DNA of 64,000 bases, taken from contig NZ_PDEQ01000002.1 of NCBI RefSeq assembly GCF_002554795.1, positions 124,001-188,000 of the forward strand, in the 5' to 3' direction. Below, one piece after another: positions 48,511 to 57,163 of this stretch. The stretch's first letter is position 1, and every line of letters begins with the position of its first letter. Below the pieces are notes generated by a model. That model saw nothing but the letters and a program-made list of their open reading frames with translations, searched no databases and was not told where the DNA came from. This DNA is from Longibacter salinarum (lineage in GTDB: Bacteria > Bacteroidota > Rhodothermia > Rhodothermales > Salinibacteraceae). A program made the position numbers and the translations under genes.

Positions 48511-48542
48511 AAACAAAAAAAGCCGGTCCTGACAGACCGGCT
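48511..48542 (-). terminator. Rho-independent terminator, minus strand
   Basis: AGCCGGTC (48521-48528) and GACCGGCT (48535-48542) form a perfect 8-bp stem. On the minus strand the stem is followed by a run of U interrupted once. It ends the small membrane-protein gene at 48633-48878. Confidence 0.88.
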
Positions 48543-48632
48543 CATCGGTGCGATGTCGAGAGCAGACGCGTGCATCACAGGGACAGTGCGTTCGCGTACC
48601 TACGCTGAGCGATCGCTATCTGTTGTCGGACA

Positions 48633-48878
48633 TCAATTTACATTTACTCCCGTCTCTTCGTCGTACGCCGGGGCACGAAATGAATGTGCATGACCGGCCG
48701 AAAGGTCGATATCTTGAGCAGACTCGGAGACGAAGTCCGGTACGTCTGAGCCGGATTCCTCCGGCGAGCCGCGAAGCACGACGTAGAAGAACGTGGCGAA
48801 AAGTCCGGACGTCACGAGGAAGCAAAGGATACTGAACGCGAGAGCGAACGGATGAAGGTCGTAGTCGATTGTGGGCAT
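48633..48878 (-). CDS. Small single-pass membrane protein
   Basis: 81 residues from the ATG at 48878. One clear transmembrane helix (FALAFSILCFLVTSGLFATFFYVVL) is preceded by a short N-terminus (MPTIDYDLHP) and followed by an acidic tail (SPEESGSDVPDFVSESAQDID). The helix and tail suggest a small inner-membrane protein with the tail probably outside. Its family is not recognised. It has its own terminator, about 90 bp after the stop, so it is probably monocistronic. Confidence 0.65.
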   Translation of the reverse strand: MPTIDYDLHPFALAFSILCFLVTSGLFATFFYVVLRGSPEESGSDVPDFVSESAQDIDLSAGHAHSFRAPAYDEETGVNVN

Positions 48879-49294
48879 GGGAGAGGGTTGGGTGGTGGGT
48901 TCGGCTACATGCAAACGTGGAAGATGTGGTACGAGTGGAATCTAACCTAAAGTTGCCCGTCGAGGACATCCTTACGGAAGGTCGGAAGCCAAAGATGACC
49001 CGGGGCAAAGCTTCTTGTTCGTTCCTGGGGCGAAGCGATGCAAACCGAGCGGGGGATTGCACGAAGCGAAGCCACAGGAGCCGGGCGGCGTCCGTGCGAA
49101 GCGCGCATCCCGAGGCGACGAAAACTGATGGATCATCGGTCGTCTTCTGGCGCGGGAAGTGACAGTTGCGTCCGCGCCGTTGGTGAATAGACAGGAGCGC
49201 CGCTTTACCTGCACCATGGCGTATGGACGAGAAACACCGGCGCGCTCGCATCGTGCCACGCGAACCGACATTGATCTATCTCTCTACGTCGACT
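48879..49294. other. Divergent promoter region
   Basis: About 415 bp between the small membrane-protein gene (minus) and the parvulin gene (plus). It must hold promoters for both. No clear gene, repeat or operator was seen; TGCAAACGTGG at 48909 is only half of the LacI-type palindrome and is treated as chance. Confidence 0.45.
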
Positions 49295-50329
49295 ATGACT
49301 CGTTCTCGCTGTATTTTCGCTGCGCTCCTCGGCGTTCTCGCCATATTGAGCGTGTATCCGCACAGTACGTTCGGTCAGTCTCCCGATCCTCCGGTTGCCT
49401 CGGATGGAGACCTGCCCTTCCAGATCGGTGAGCCGGTCGCCGACACGTCTGTCGCTCTGATTCTGACATACAACAATGCGACGCGCACGGTAAGCGCAGA
49501 ATCGTACGAACAGTCGGTGCAGTCGATGACGCGCGGGCGACCGATTCCGTCGGGGCAGGAAACCGCCGTCCACCGCCAGGCCGTGATCAGCCAGGTCGTC
49601 CGGATGGCGACCACCCATGCTGATGAGATCCAGAGTCTCGACGTCGACACGGCCGCTGTTGGCGAACAGTTTCGGCAGCAGCGCGCACGCTTTCCCGATA
49701 GCACGGCCTTTTCGGACGCTCTCTCGCAGGCCGGAATGACGGAGGACTCGCTGCGGTCGATGATCGCTTCGAGCCTTCGCATGAACGCCTACCGGGACAC
49801 GGTAGCAGAGACGGTCGAAGCGCCGCCGGCAGACAGTGTTGAATCCTACGCAGAAGAACAGGGAACCGTCGGCGCACGGCATATCCTTCTGCAGGTCGAG
49901 CCGGGTATGAGCGAAGAGAACATCGACTCTTTACGCACGGTCGCGGCGTCCTTGATTGATAGCGTGAACGCCGGCGCGGACTTCGCACGGCTCGCCGAAG
50001 AATACAGCGATGGACCCTCCAGTTCGCGAGGCGGCGACCTCGGCACGTTCAGCAGGGAGCGAATGGTTAAACCGTTCGCTGATGCGGCGTTTTCGATGCA
50101 GGACAGTAGCGAGGTTTACCCGGATCCGGTTCGCACCGAGTACGGATTCCACGTGATTCAATTGACTGAAGCCCCGCAGCCGATGGAGATGGAGGAGGCC
50201 CGCGGTGCCTTGATGGAGGAGCGTGTACAGACGGCCTTCCGAGAAGAGATGGAGCGGCTCATGGAAGACGTGATGGTCCGCATGAATCCGGACCTTGTCC
50301 CGCTTGCAACGTCGGATCTTCGCAAGTAA
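49295..50329 (+). CDS. SurA/PrsA-type peptidyl-prolyl isomerase (parvulin)
   Basis: 344 residues from the ATG at 49295, which opens a signal peptide (IFAALLGVLAILSVYPHSTFGQ); an upstream ATG would add an unconserved basic stretch. A helical N-terminal chaperone region (about 40-190) precedes one rotamase (PPIC) domain: VGARHILLQVEPGMSEE, DFARLAEEYSDGPSSSRGGDLGTF, MVKPFADAAF and VRTEYGFHVIQL. This is the typical parvulin core. The C-terminus is a helix. It would assist folding of outer-membrane or exported proteins in the periplasm, relevant for the many barrels and lipoproteins of this bacterium. It is convergent with the DUF3817 gene, with a GC-rich hairpin between. Confidence 0.9.
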   Translation: MTRSRCIFAALLGVLAILSVYPHSTFGQSPDPPVASDGDLPFQIGEPVADTSVALILTYNNATRTVSAESYEQSVQSMTRGRPIPSGQETAVHRQAVISQVVRMATTHADEIQSLDVDTAAVGEQFRQQRARFPDSTAFSDALSQAGMTEDSLRSMIASSLRMNAYRDTVAETVEAPPADSVESYAEEQGTVGARHILLQVEPGMSEENIDSLRTVAASLIDSVNAGADFARLAEEYSDGPSSSRGGDLGTFSRERMVKPFADAAFSMQDSSEVYPDPVRTEYGFHVIQLTEAPQPMEMEEARGALMEERVQTAFREEMERLMEDVMVRMNPDLVPLATSDLRK

Positions 50330-50386
50330 AGGCGCGAGCACGGCGGTGTTGATGACCTTCCGTGCGTTGAGACAAGTAATAATGCG

Positions 50387-50423
50387 ACCGGCCGGGGAGG
50401 CTTTTCTGTCTTCACCGGCCGGT
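50387..50423. terminator. Possible bidirectional terminator between convergent genes
   Basis: ACCGGCCGG (50387-50395) and CCGGCCGGT (50415-50423) form a perfect 9-bp stem with a 19-nt loop, centred between two convergent genes. The U-tract is weak on both strands (TTGTGTT on the plus), so the role is less certain than for the other terminators. Confidence 0.5.
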
Positions 50424-50429
50424 TGTGTT

Positions 50430-50720
50430 CTATGCCGGGACGCGCTGGCGAATGTAGTGGTCGAATACGAACGCACCGAACGGGATCACGGAGGCAATGA
50501 ACGCCATGACGCACTGCTTCAACGTCATGGTGTCGCGAAGATAGACTACCGCCAGGAGCGCCATAAACACGACGAAGAGGAGGCCGTGGATCGACCCAAC
50601 GAGTCTCACGGCTTCGGGCATGCCGTAGATGTACTTCATCGGCATGGCGATGAAGAGCAGGACGATGTAAGATATGCCTTCAATGATGGCGCTCATGCGC
50701 CAGGAGAAGAAGAGCGACAT
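50430..50720 (-). CDS. DUF3817 family small membrane protein
   Basis: A 96-residue inner-membrane protein with three helices. AIIEGISYIVLLFIAMPMKY, MPEAVRLVGSIHGLLFVVFM and KQCVMAFIASVIPFGAFVFDHYIRQR match DUF3817 closely, including the conserved EG near the start and the HG motif. The family's function is not known; it is widespread and often next to transporter or housekeeping genes. It is convergent with the parvulin gene and stands 100 bp from it. Confidence 0.87.
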   Translation of the reverse strand: MSLFFSWRMSAIIEGISYIVLLFIAMPMKYIYGMPEAVRLVGSIHGLLFVVFMALLAVVYLRDTMTLKQCVMAFIASVIPFGAFVFDHYIRQRVPA

Positions 50721-50888
50721 GGGAGCTTGAGGTCAGGGGGGCGGGGGGCGGTTGGGCTCGGTCCGGCAGAGACGAATCCAGGCATAATGACACGGCACGT
50801 ACGACAGATCAGTCTGCCGCGATTCGTCGGGAGGTGCATCTCCCAGCGGTTTTCGCCGGGGGTTCGAAAATAATCTGCCCCCTACGCT

Positions 50889-51971
50889 CTAGTTCAACGC
50901 GGGCTTCAGCGAAGAAAGGGAGACGCGCTCGCGGAGCAGGAGCGTATCTTTTCGGCCTCGGAGCTCAAGGAGGACGTGGGGATCGGGAGCTTCGAATGAT
51001 AAATCGATTCGTCCGTAGTGGAGGACCTCCACGAGGTCGCCGACGCGATGCTTGTTGACTTCGCCTGGGGCCGGCGTCGTATGCGTCAGTCCACTTGAGG
51101 TCAACTCATAGAGTGGGTATCCGATCGCTGTGTCGTGGCGAGACAGCTCTCCGCGGTGGCGGTCGCCGCTGAGTAGGATTACGCCGGACGCGCCACTCTC
51201 TCGGATCGTGCGAAACAGTCGGTCACGCTCGGCCGGCACATCGGCCCATTTCTCCCATCGATGCTCCGTGCCAATCGCCTGGATACTGGTGCCGATCAGG
51301 TTAACGCGCGCCTCAGACTCGCGTAATTCCTGCTCAAGCCATCTCCACTGCTCCTCGCCAAGAAGCCGGGCACTTGAGTCCGGTGCGTAGAGTCGACTCG
51401 GGGTGTCCAGCTTGGTGAGCGGGTCGCGATGAAACCGGGTATCCAAAAGAACTATCTTGACCTGTTTTCCGGGTGGTCCAAATGTGTGAGACGAATAGAC
51501 GCCTTTACGGTCGCGGCGTGGGCTGTCAGCCGACACACCCAGGAAGTCCAGAAACAGTTGCTGACTGCTGTCACGCTTGGCATACGTTCGGTCGCCGTCG
51601 TTCACGCCGTAGTCGTGATCGTCCCATGTGCCCAGAACGTGCGCCTTCTCGCGTAGGGCTTCGTATCCTGGTTGGCTTTTCTGGTGGTCGTACTCCGCCT
51701 CCATCTTCGCCATGTTCTCTGTATCGGCGTAAATGTTGTCGCCCATCCAGATCCAGAGGTCGGGTGAGGACTCGCCAATCGGGGACCAGAGGGGTTGCTT
51801 CAGCCGCTGGTTGTTGCAGGAGCCGAATGCGATGCGCGTGATAACAGAATCTGACGAGGACGTCGTGGTGCGATGGGTCTGCGGGCTCTCGGGGGCCTGA
51901 CATCCGAGAGGCCATGCTACGAGCACGGCCATAGCAAGCAGACGCAGGCGACAAATATGCGACGATGCCAT
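50889..51971 (-). CDS. PhoD-like metallophosphatase lipoprotein
   Basis: 360 residues from the ATG at 51971, where a lipoprotein signal begins (LLAMAVLVAWPLGC). The mature protein has the PhoD-like (alkaline phosphatase D, metallophos) motifs: ITRIAFGSCNNQ, LWIWMGDNIYADTENM, VLGTWDDHDYGVNDGD, IVLLDTRFHRDPL and VILLSGDRHRGELS. The Asp, Asn and His of these blocks hold the metal centre. The enzyme is expected to be a phosphodiesterase or phosphatase at the cell surface or in the periplasm. No phosphate-regulation site was recognised upstream. It is divergent from the LolA-like gene. Confidence 0.9.
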   Translation of the reverse strand: MASSHICRLRLLAMAVLVAWPLGCQAPESPQTHRTTTSSSDSVITRIAFGSCNNQRLKQPLWSPIGESSPDLWIWMGDNIYADTENMAKMEAEYDHQKSQPGYEALREKAHVLGTWDDHDYGVNDGDRTYAKRDSSQQLFLDFLGVSADSPRRDRKGVYSSHTFGPPGKQVKIVLLDTRFHRDPLTKLDTPSRLYAPDSSARLLGEEQWRWLEQELRESEARVNLIGTSIQAIGTEHRWEKWADVPAERDRLFRTIRESGASGVILLSGDRHRGELSRHDTAIGYPLYELTSSGLTHTTPAPGEVNKHRVGDLVEVLHYGRIDLSFEAPDPHVLLELRGRKDTLLLRERVSLSSLKPALN

Positions 51972-52337
51972 GGGAGCGGGAGCGTTTCTGCGGAACGTTA
52001 TCTTGTCAACCCTCCCGGGGAAAAGTGCGTTCCGTCCGCCGGAGTCCAAAGAAGACCTCGCATGCTATGATCGTTGACAACCAACGTTCGTTTTGATCGT
52101 GTTCACGGGTGTTGGTATGTTACGAACCGAGCGCGAGTAGCGGCTTGTAGAATCCGAGGGGCCACGTCCAGGCATCTTCTGCCTGGCTGCTCTGGATACG
52201 GACCGCAAACATGGGACACTCATGTGGGTACGTGCTCATGTTTTCGTGAAGCACATGCTCAAGCGGTCGACGTGCTATGTAGCGGCGATCGTCCCTCAGC
52301 GTTGAACCTCGATTTCTGTCATTGCATCTGAACCGTT
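51972..52337. other. Divergent intergenic region
   Basis: About 365 bp between the PhoD-like gene (minus) and the LolA-like gene (plus). No gene, repeat or recognisable operator was seen. It must hold both promoters. Confidence 0.4.
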
Positions 52338-53129
52338 ATGAAAACCGAGACCACCTCGCCCCGCATGCAGTCGATGATGCGCCGCTGGACCCTGGTGATG
52401 GCCGTTGTCGCCATGCTGTCAGGCTTTGCAGCGGCACCCGCCACAGCGCAGGACGCGGCGTCGATCATGGACGACGTTCGTTCGTCGTACGTTGAAATGT
52501 TCGACGGCGTAGACAATTATATCGTTGAAAGCGACCTGTACACAACCTACTACAAGCGAGAAAACGGAGGAGGCCCGCTTGCTTTCAAAACATCGACTCA
52601 ATTGAAGGGGCAGTCCTCTCCGATGGGCGGTCAGACGGTCCAAAATCAATTTGAGCAGTTTGACAAGCTCGCCGAGCATGGAACGTACAGTGGGACGGAG
52701 ACCATCGACGGCGTCGAGTGCTACGTCATCACCGTGGGTGATCCGAGCAAGATCGATCCGAACCTGTCGTCTATGAACGAGATGAAGTACTTCATCGGAG
52801 TTGACGACAACCACATCCATCGCATGGAGATGTCTGGCAATGGTGCTCAGCAGGGAATGTCAGGCATGACGATCCACCTCGGTGATTATCGCACGACGGA
52901 TGGGGTGACGCTGCCGTGGAAGATGACGTTTGAAACGCAGATGTCGGAGGCGCAGCGCCAGCAGATGCAGCAGATGAAGAAGCGCATGGAGCAGATGCCG
53001 GAGGCTCAGCGCGAGCGGATGGAAAGCATGATGGGTAAGCAGATGGAAGCCATCATGAGTGGCGATCCTGTTGTCGTTACAGTCCAGAGCGTGACCGTCA
53101 ACGCCGACTTGCCGGAGGGTGCATTTTAA
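52338..53129 (+). CDS. LolA-like periplasmic protein
   Basis: A 263-residue protein with a signal peptide (WTLVMAVVAMLSGFAAAPATAQ). The mature part resembles outer-membrane lipoprotein-sorting/LolA-like proteins: a beta-sheet core with YIVESDLYTTYY, TETIDGVECYVITVGDP, YFIGVDDNHIHRMEMSGN and YRTTDGVTLPWKMTFET. The C-terminal part (about 205-245) is an unusual Met/Gln-rich helix, EAQRQQMQQMKKRMEQMPEA and onward. Such proteins carry lipids or lipoproteins or bind lipophilic ligands in the periplasm. It is probably transcribed alone, with a terminator 34 bp after its stop. Confidence 0.75.
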   Translation: MKTETTSPRMQSMMRRWTLVMAVVAMLSGFAAAPATAQDAASIMDDVRSSYVEMFDGVDNYIVESDLYTTYYKRENGGGPLAFKTSTQLKGQSSPMGGQTVQNQFEQFDKLAEHGTYSGTETIDGVECYVITVGDPSKIDPNLSSMNEMKYFIGVDDNHIHRMEMSGNGAQQGMSGMTIHLGDYRTTDGVTLPWKMTFETQMSEAQRQQMQQMKKRMEQMPEAQRERMESMMGKQMEAIMSGDPVVVTVQSVTVNADLPEGAF

Positions 53130-53935
53130 TCACGGCGGAGCGATTCGCTGCGTACGAAGGCAAAACCCCCTCTCTTCCAGCATGGAAGGGAGGGGTTTGT
53201 TTTATCGACGAAAAGACAGCTCGGCCACGTCTAGCTCATCAGACGAGTTGAATGGATCCAAGATGTGAAACGCATCAGGGAAAGCCGATTGACGAATGTA
53301 GATGTGTAGTCATGGCAAGGCAGATTAGGGCAATAAAAGCGGCTCTAATCGCCTGTTTGGGTATCTTTGTGTCGTAGGTGAAAGACGTAGATCACTGATA
53401 CGGGTGTTGTGATACGCCGCAGAGGAATAGGTTTACGTGTATGATTTTAGTGCTATCGGCGATAATGTATTAACAGTCAGTCGTATCTCAGCTTCTCGGG
53501 CAGCGGATTATATTCGGTGCGATAACTCGATCTTGACAGCACCTTATAAAGATCACCATTGCGCCGGTTGAATCTATCTTTATTCGTGCAATACGTAGAA
53601 CGTCGTCGTCCGGTATCCAGGATTATGCACGATCGATGGCGTCTCGGTGAAGGGGGGAAATCTAGGTCGAGGTGTAGGGTCGATTGGGGCTATCGTGGTA
53701 GTGATATCGTTGTGGTGCCATAAAAGAAACAATATATCGTATTCCACTCTGATCGGTTACTCGGCACATGGCATGGTATTCTCATATGGAATAGGTAAGC
53801 CTCGTAGGCATTAACGTGAAGAATTAGATAGGTACGAGTGTGCGTTCGGGATGTACTTATTTCTTTTTGTCACTTTTTGTATGATACGAGCGTTGATAGC
53901 AAAATATTTTCTTTCCCCATACAGACCTTTTTCCA
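53130..53935. other. AT-richer gene-poor region
   Basis: About 800 bp without a credible gene after the terminator at 53163-53203. Base composition is clearly poorer in G+C than the surrounding genes. The final 100 bp contain runs such as TTTTTGTCACTTTTTGTATG upstream of the third Phd-like gene and probably its promoter. Confidence 0.45.
53163..53203 (+). terminator. Terminator after the LolA-like gene
   Basis: An imperfect GC-rich stem (AAACCCCCTCTCTTCC with GGAAGGGAGGGGTTT, one bulge and one mismatch) with loop AGCAT is followed by TTTGTTTTAT. It ends the LolA-like transcript. Confidence 0.8.
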
Positions 53936-54130
53936 ATGTACCAGACTGAAGGCGTTGACGCCATTGCTACCGTCACTGAGATCAGAATGGAAACGGCAGC
54001 TCTGATTGATGCAGTGAATAAGAGTTCGCGAGGTATCGCGATTCAGCGGAATAACACACCGGAAGCGGTGCTGATTTCGTGGGAGCTCTACCGCAAGCTC
54101 TCGAAAGTCGTAGACTTCGAAGAGTTGTAG
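53936..54130 (+). CDS. Solitary Phd/YefM-like antitoxin-type protein (paralogue 3)
   Basis: A 64-residue protein, MYQTEGVDAIATVTEIRMET...RNNTPEAVLISWELYRKLSK, of the same family as the genes at 43255 and 44030 and the same exact length. The conserved positions are those of the Phd/YefM DNA-binding domain; the variable ones cluster in the helices. No toxin gene is near: downstream lies the palindromic repeat copy B and then a sensor kinase, upstream an 800-bp gene-poor region. The C-terminal toxin-binding tail is absent. It probably binds DNA on its own, perhaps as a local regulator. Confidence 0.77.
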   Translation: MYQTEGVDAIATVTEIRMETAALIDAVNKSSRGIAIQRNNTPEAVLISWELYRKLSKVVDFEEL

Positions 54131-54181
54131 GACGCTGAGGGCAGACTGAGCAGGGAGTCTGTGATAAATGTGCCGTTTTAG

Positions 54182-54319
54182 AACCTGTTTGGCGGACGAT
54201 CTCTGGCCTACGACTTCGTGGATCTTGTCCCGTGGAGCTACTGCGCTTGCCCGGTAGTTCCCCACGGGGTAACCTCCTTTCAGTCGGCCCCGGCAACCGA
54301 TCCATCCACTAAACAGGTT
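54182..54319. repeat. Palindromic intergenic repeat, copy B
   Basis: The left end AACCTGTTTGGCGGAC and inverted right end CACTAAACAGGTT (54307-54319) match the ends of copies A and C. The length is 138 bp. It starts 52 bp after the third Phd-like gene and lies before sensor kinase 2. The right end, extended outwards, shares GTTGAAAACCT with copy A's left end on the reverse complement. No coding content. Confidence 0.68.
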
Positions 54320-54739
54320 TTCAACTGATCGCACCCGCAACCGAGCGCTAATGGATGGTTGCGTTGCAGGGGGAAAGGGCACGACACCTGTTGTTTCTGT
54401 ACACTACTTCCTTTTTACTGTTGGAAGCGGTTTTAAGACCAAGTCAGCCGGTGCCGAACTGGGCCTAACTTGAGCGTAGCCGTTACCTTAAGTGGATGGA
54501 TTATTACTCTGGAAGGCTTTTTGTGACGACGTGAGGTCAATGCGTTGGAGTGTGGCTTGGTGCGCGACGTAGTGCCACGACTCCTTCCCGGAATCCCGGA
54601 CGCCCACGTACTCGTGCGCCCGCTCCGCGTTAACTCGTTGGATTGGCGCCGTCTTGGCTTTTAACCTCTCTGCCTAGTAGCGGACGTGTATTCCCCGCAC
54701 GCACGCCGTCTCCCGACTCGCGTCACCCCCTTGATACAC
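54320..54739. other. Intergenic region before sensor kinase 2
   Basis: About 420 bp without a credible gene. A 7-bp inverted repeat CGCAACC (54336-54342) / GGTTGCG (54357-54363) with a 14-nt spacer follows repeat copy B. A sequence GGAAGCGGTTTT near 54425 only loosely resembles the LacI-type sites. The promoter of the kinase gene is presumably here. Confidence 0.4.
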
Positions 54740-56734
54740 ATGCTACCCGTTTCGTCGTCGTCCTCTGTGGACTCGACCCTTTCTGATGCGTCATCACCGG
54801 ATCCTTTAGATCCTGTCTACCGCGTTCTGCGAGCAGCGGTCAATGTTGCCTCTGCGACGGGAGCGGCACTTTTAGGCCGCTCGAAGCGAACCGTCGTTGC
54901 TGATCTCGATGTCTCGCCGGCCATAGCTGAGGCCTTGATTGGACTTGCTGATTCAGTCGACGGCCCGTACGTGTCCGAAACACAGAATGTCTCGGATCGA
55001 GCAGCTTCCGAGGAGAGCGGTGTGTCACGCTTGAAGCCATTTCGCGACTTGGGCATAGGAGGTGTGGCACTTTTTCCCATCCGCCCTCCATCCGCTGACG
55101 GCGCTAGCGCGGACGACGCGATCGGGACGCTCTGTGTTGTGTGTGAGCAGCCGGATGAGTGCTGGCTCACGTCCGCGGCGCAGATCGAAGATATTGCCGC
55201 ACTCGCCTATTCGACCCTGGAAGATCGGGTGGAATCGCACGACGACACTCACGGTGCAGCCCCGAAAATAGCGCACGGCGATCTGCCGGCGCTTTTTGAC
55301 GACGCGCCCATTCTATGCTGTACCTTGGACGACCAGGGCCGCTTATTGCACGTGAACTCGGAGCTCGAATCGTTGTCCGGCTACGAGCGGGAGACACTAC
55401 CGGATACGAGAGCCTTCGTTGAGGCGTTGCTACCAGATCACGAAGTGCGACAAGAGGCGGTTGATTTCCTTAAGGAGGCTCCGGCCCGGTGGATTTCGCT
55501 CGACATGCACACCTCGTGTGGGTCCACCGTGACGACGCAGTGGATGTGTGTCGTACTCCCCGGCGGACGCCGTTTGGCCCTCGGGTTCGACGATACGGAG
55601 CGCAAGTCGTACGAGAACGCCCTCCGCGAAGAGCGGGATCGCTTTGCCACGCTGTTTCAAAATCTGCCGACCCCTGTCGTTCACGGCGTTCCAAAGAACG
55701 ACTCGTTTATCGTTCGCACGCTGAACCCGGCATTCGAATCGGTATTTGACATCACCGCCGATGAGCTCGAGGGTCGCGATTTACACGCTGCGATCGTGCC
55801 TGTGCATGATCGAAAAAACGCCGTGGTGATCAACCGTACCGTGGTGGAGAAAGCGACGGTGCGAGCGGAGGTTCGTCGGATTGCGGGCGGCGAAGAGCGT
55901 GACTTCCGCGTCCGGGCGGCTCTGCGACCCGGCTCCACCGGGAGCGACAGCGAAGTGTACGCGATTTATACCGACATCACGGATCACAAGACGTATGAGC
56001 GGAAGTTGCGCCAGGCGAAGGAGAGCGCAGAAGAGGCTGCACGGCTCAAGTCCGCTATGCTTGCGAATATGAGCCACGAGGTTCGGACACCCCTTACCGC
56101 GATCATCGGTTTCGCGGAAATTCTCCACGCGTCCCTCGACGCCGAAAATGCACGTTTTGCCCAGACCATTCGGCGTAGCAGTCACCGGTTGATGAATACG
56201 CTGGACTCGGTACTTGAGCTCTCGAAGTTGGACGCAGGTGCCTACGCGCTTCGTCGGTCCGACGTAAGCGTAACCGACCACGTGTGCGAAACCGTGGAAA
56301 TGATGATGCCGATGGCTGAAAATGCCGACATCGATCTTTCCGTTGCCACACCAGACGACGATGTTCGGGGGCGGCTCGATTCAAACGCAGTGGATCGCAT
56401 TCTGACGAACCTCATCAGCAACGCGATCAAGTTCACGCCAGGAGGTGGAGCGGTCCGTGTTCAGGTATCGCGCGACGAGGGAGCTGCGACCCAGCCCGTT
56501 GCGCGGATTACGGTCGCTGATACCGGCGTGGGTATCGACGCCAGTTTCGTTCCGCATCTCTTCGAAGCGTTTCGGCAAGAGTCGGACGGTGTGGGACGCA
56601 CCCATGAAGGTGCCGGACTCGGGCTGGCGATTACGAAGCGCCTCACTGAAATGATGAACGGCACCGTTCACGTGGATAGCGAAAAGGGTGAGGGTACGCG
56701 GTTTACCGTGACGTTGCCGCTCGACAATGGGTGA
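54740..56734 (+). CDS. GAF/PAS-domain sensor histidine kinase, orphan (kinase 2)
   Basis: About 664 residues from the ATG at 54740; an in-frame GTG at 54686 is possible but its extension is basic and unconserved. A GAF-like domain (about 15-165, VYRVLRAAVNVASATGAALL to IEDIAALAYSTLEDRV) is followed by two PAS domains (about 180-290 and 310-430), HisKA (MLANMSHEVRTPLTAIIGF) and HATPase (ILTNLISNAIKFTPGG, ADTGVGID, GAGLGLAITKRLTEM). No membrane segment, no receiver domain, no adjacent response regulator. The kinase core is clearly related to kinase 1 at 45025. Both kinases follow a Phd-like gene and a palindromic repeat, which looks like a duplicated arrangement. Confidence 0.92.
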   Translation: MLPVSSSSSVDSTLSDASSPDPLDPVYRVLRAAVNVASATGAALLGRSKRTVVADLDVSPAIAEALIGLADSVDGPYVSETQNVSDRAASEESGVSRLKPFRDLGIGGVALFPIRPPSADGASADDAIGTLCVVCEQPDECWLTSAAQIEDIAALAYSTLEDRVESHDDTHGAAPKIAHGDLPALFDDAPILCCTLDDQGRLLHVNSELESLSGYERETLPDTRAFVEALLPDHEVRQEAVDFLKEAPARWISLDMHTSCGSTVTTQWMCVVLPGGRRLALGFDDTERKSYENALREERDRFATLFQNLPTPVVHGVPKNDSFIVRTLNPAFESVFDITADELEGRDLHAAIVPVHDRKNAVVINRTVVEKATVRAEVRRIAGGEERDFRVRAALRPGSTGSDSEVYAIYTDITDHKTYERKLRQAKESAEEAARLKSAMLANMSHEVRTPLTAIIGFAEILHASLDAENARFAQTIRRSSHRLMNTLDSVLELSKLDAGAYALRRSDVSVTDHVCETVEMMMPMAENADIDLSVATPDDDVRGRLDSNAVDRILTNLISNAIKFTPGGGAVRVQVSRDEGAATQPVARITVADTGVGIDASFVPHLFEAFRQESDGVGRTHEGAGLGLAITKRLTEMMNGTVHVDSEKGEGTRFTVTLPLDNG

Positions 56735-56889
56735 GCAAGCGAGACTGGGACCGTGTGGACATCCAGATGCGCCAAAGGCTTCGATAGCCGGCATACGTCC
56801 GCGGTATCCTGCGGACGGAGCATGTCCTTGAGTCACGTTGGCGTCCGGCGCCGGATTCTACTCCAACGTTCACCTAGAACGCGGCGGAG

Positions 56890-57126
56890 ATGCAGTTCGA
56901 GTTCTCCTCTGATGGAGATTTGGCGTGTCTCGACGACATCGAGATCAACGAAAACGTGGTCATCGCTCACGCGGACGTGAGACCGGCACTTGAACGATAT
57001 GGTCCTGGGTCGGAGCTCGCGCGTGAGGCGATCGATTATGCACAAAGCAACGAACTGCCCGGCAATCTAATTTGTCCGTTTGCGCGCAGAGAGACTCGAC
57101 GTAAGCCCGACGCTTACACCCGTTGA
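56890..57126 (+). CDS. Small GNAT-type protein (YjdJ/GNAT_acetyltr_2-like)
   Basis: A 78-residue protein. The order is that of the short YjdJ-type acetyltransferase fold: MQFEFSSDGDLACLDDIEI, VVIAHADVRPALERYGPGSE (normally IxHTEVPxxLxGxGIGSxL), LAREAIDYAQSNELPGNLIC, PFARRETRRKP. The conserved Cys-Pro-Phe is kept, and the acetyl-CoA loop reads RYGPGS, a looser version of the usual RGxGxG/A. The family is small, usually 90-100 residues, of unknown substrate, so this one is slightly short. It stands alone after kinase 2, before repeat copy C. Confidence 0.6.
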   Translation: MQFEFSSDGDLACLDDIEINENVVIAHADVRPALERYGPGSELAREAIDYAQSNELPGNLICPFARRETRRKPDAYTR

Positions 57127-57163
57127 GTTCGTTACCGAGCACGTGAGTGGATGACACTGTGAG

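Noticed and set aside
48903-48920. LacI-type half site TGCAAACG before the small membrane-protein gene
   Set aside because: Only one half of the palindrome is present, and the neighbouring genes have no link to the sugar locus.
54420-54440. LacI-type site GGAAGCGGTTTT before kinase 2
   Set aside because: It lacks the palindromic right half and lies outside the sugar locus, so it is treated as a chance match.
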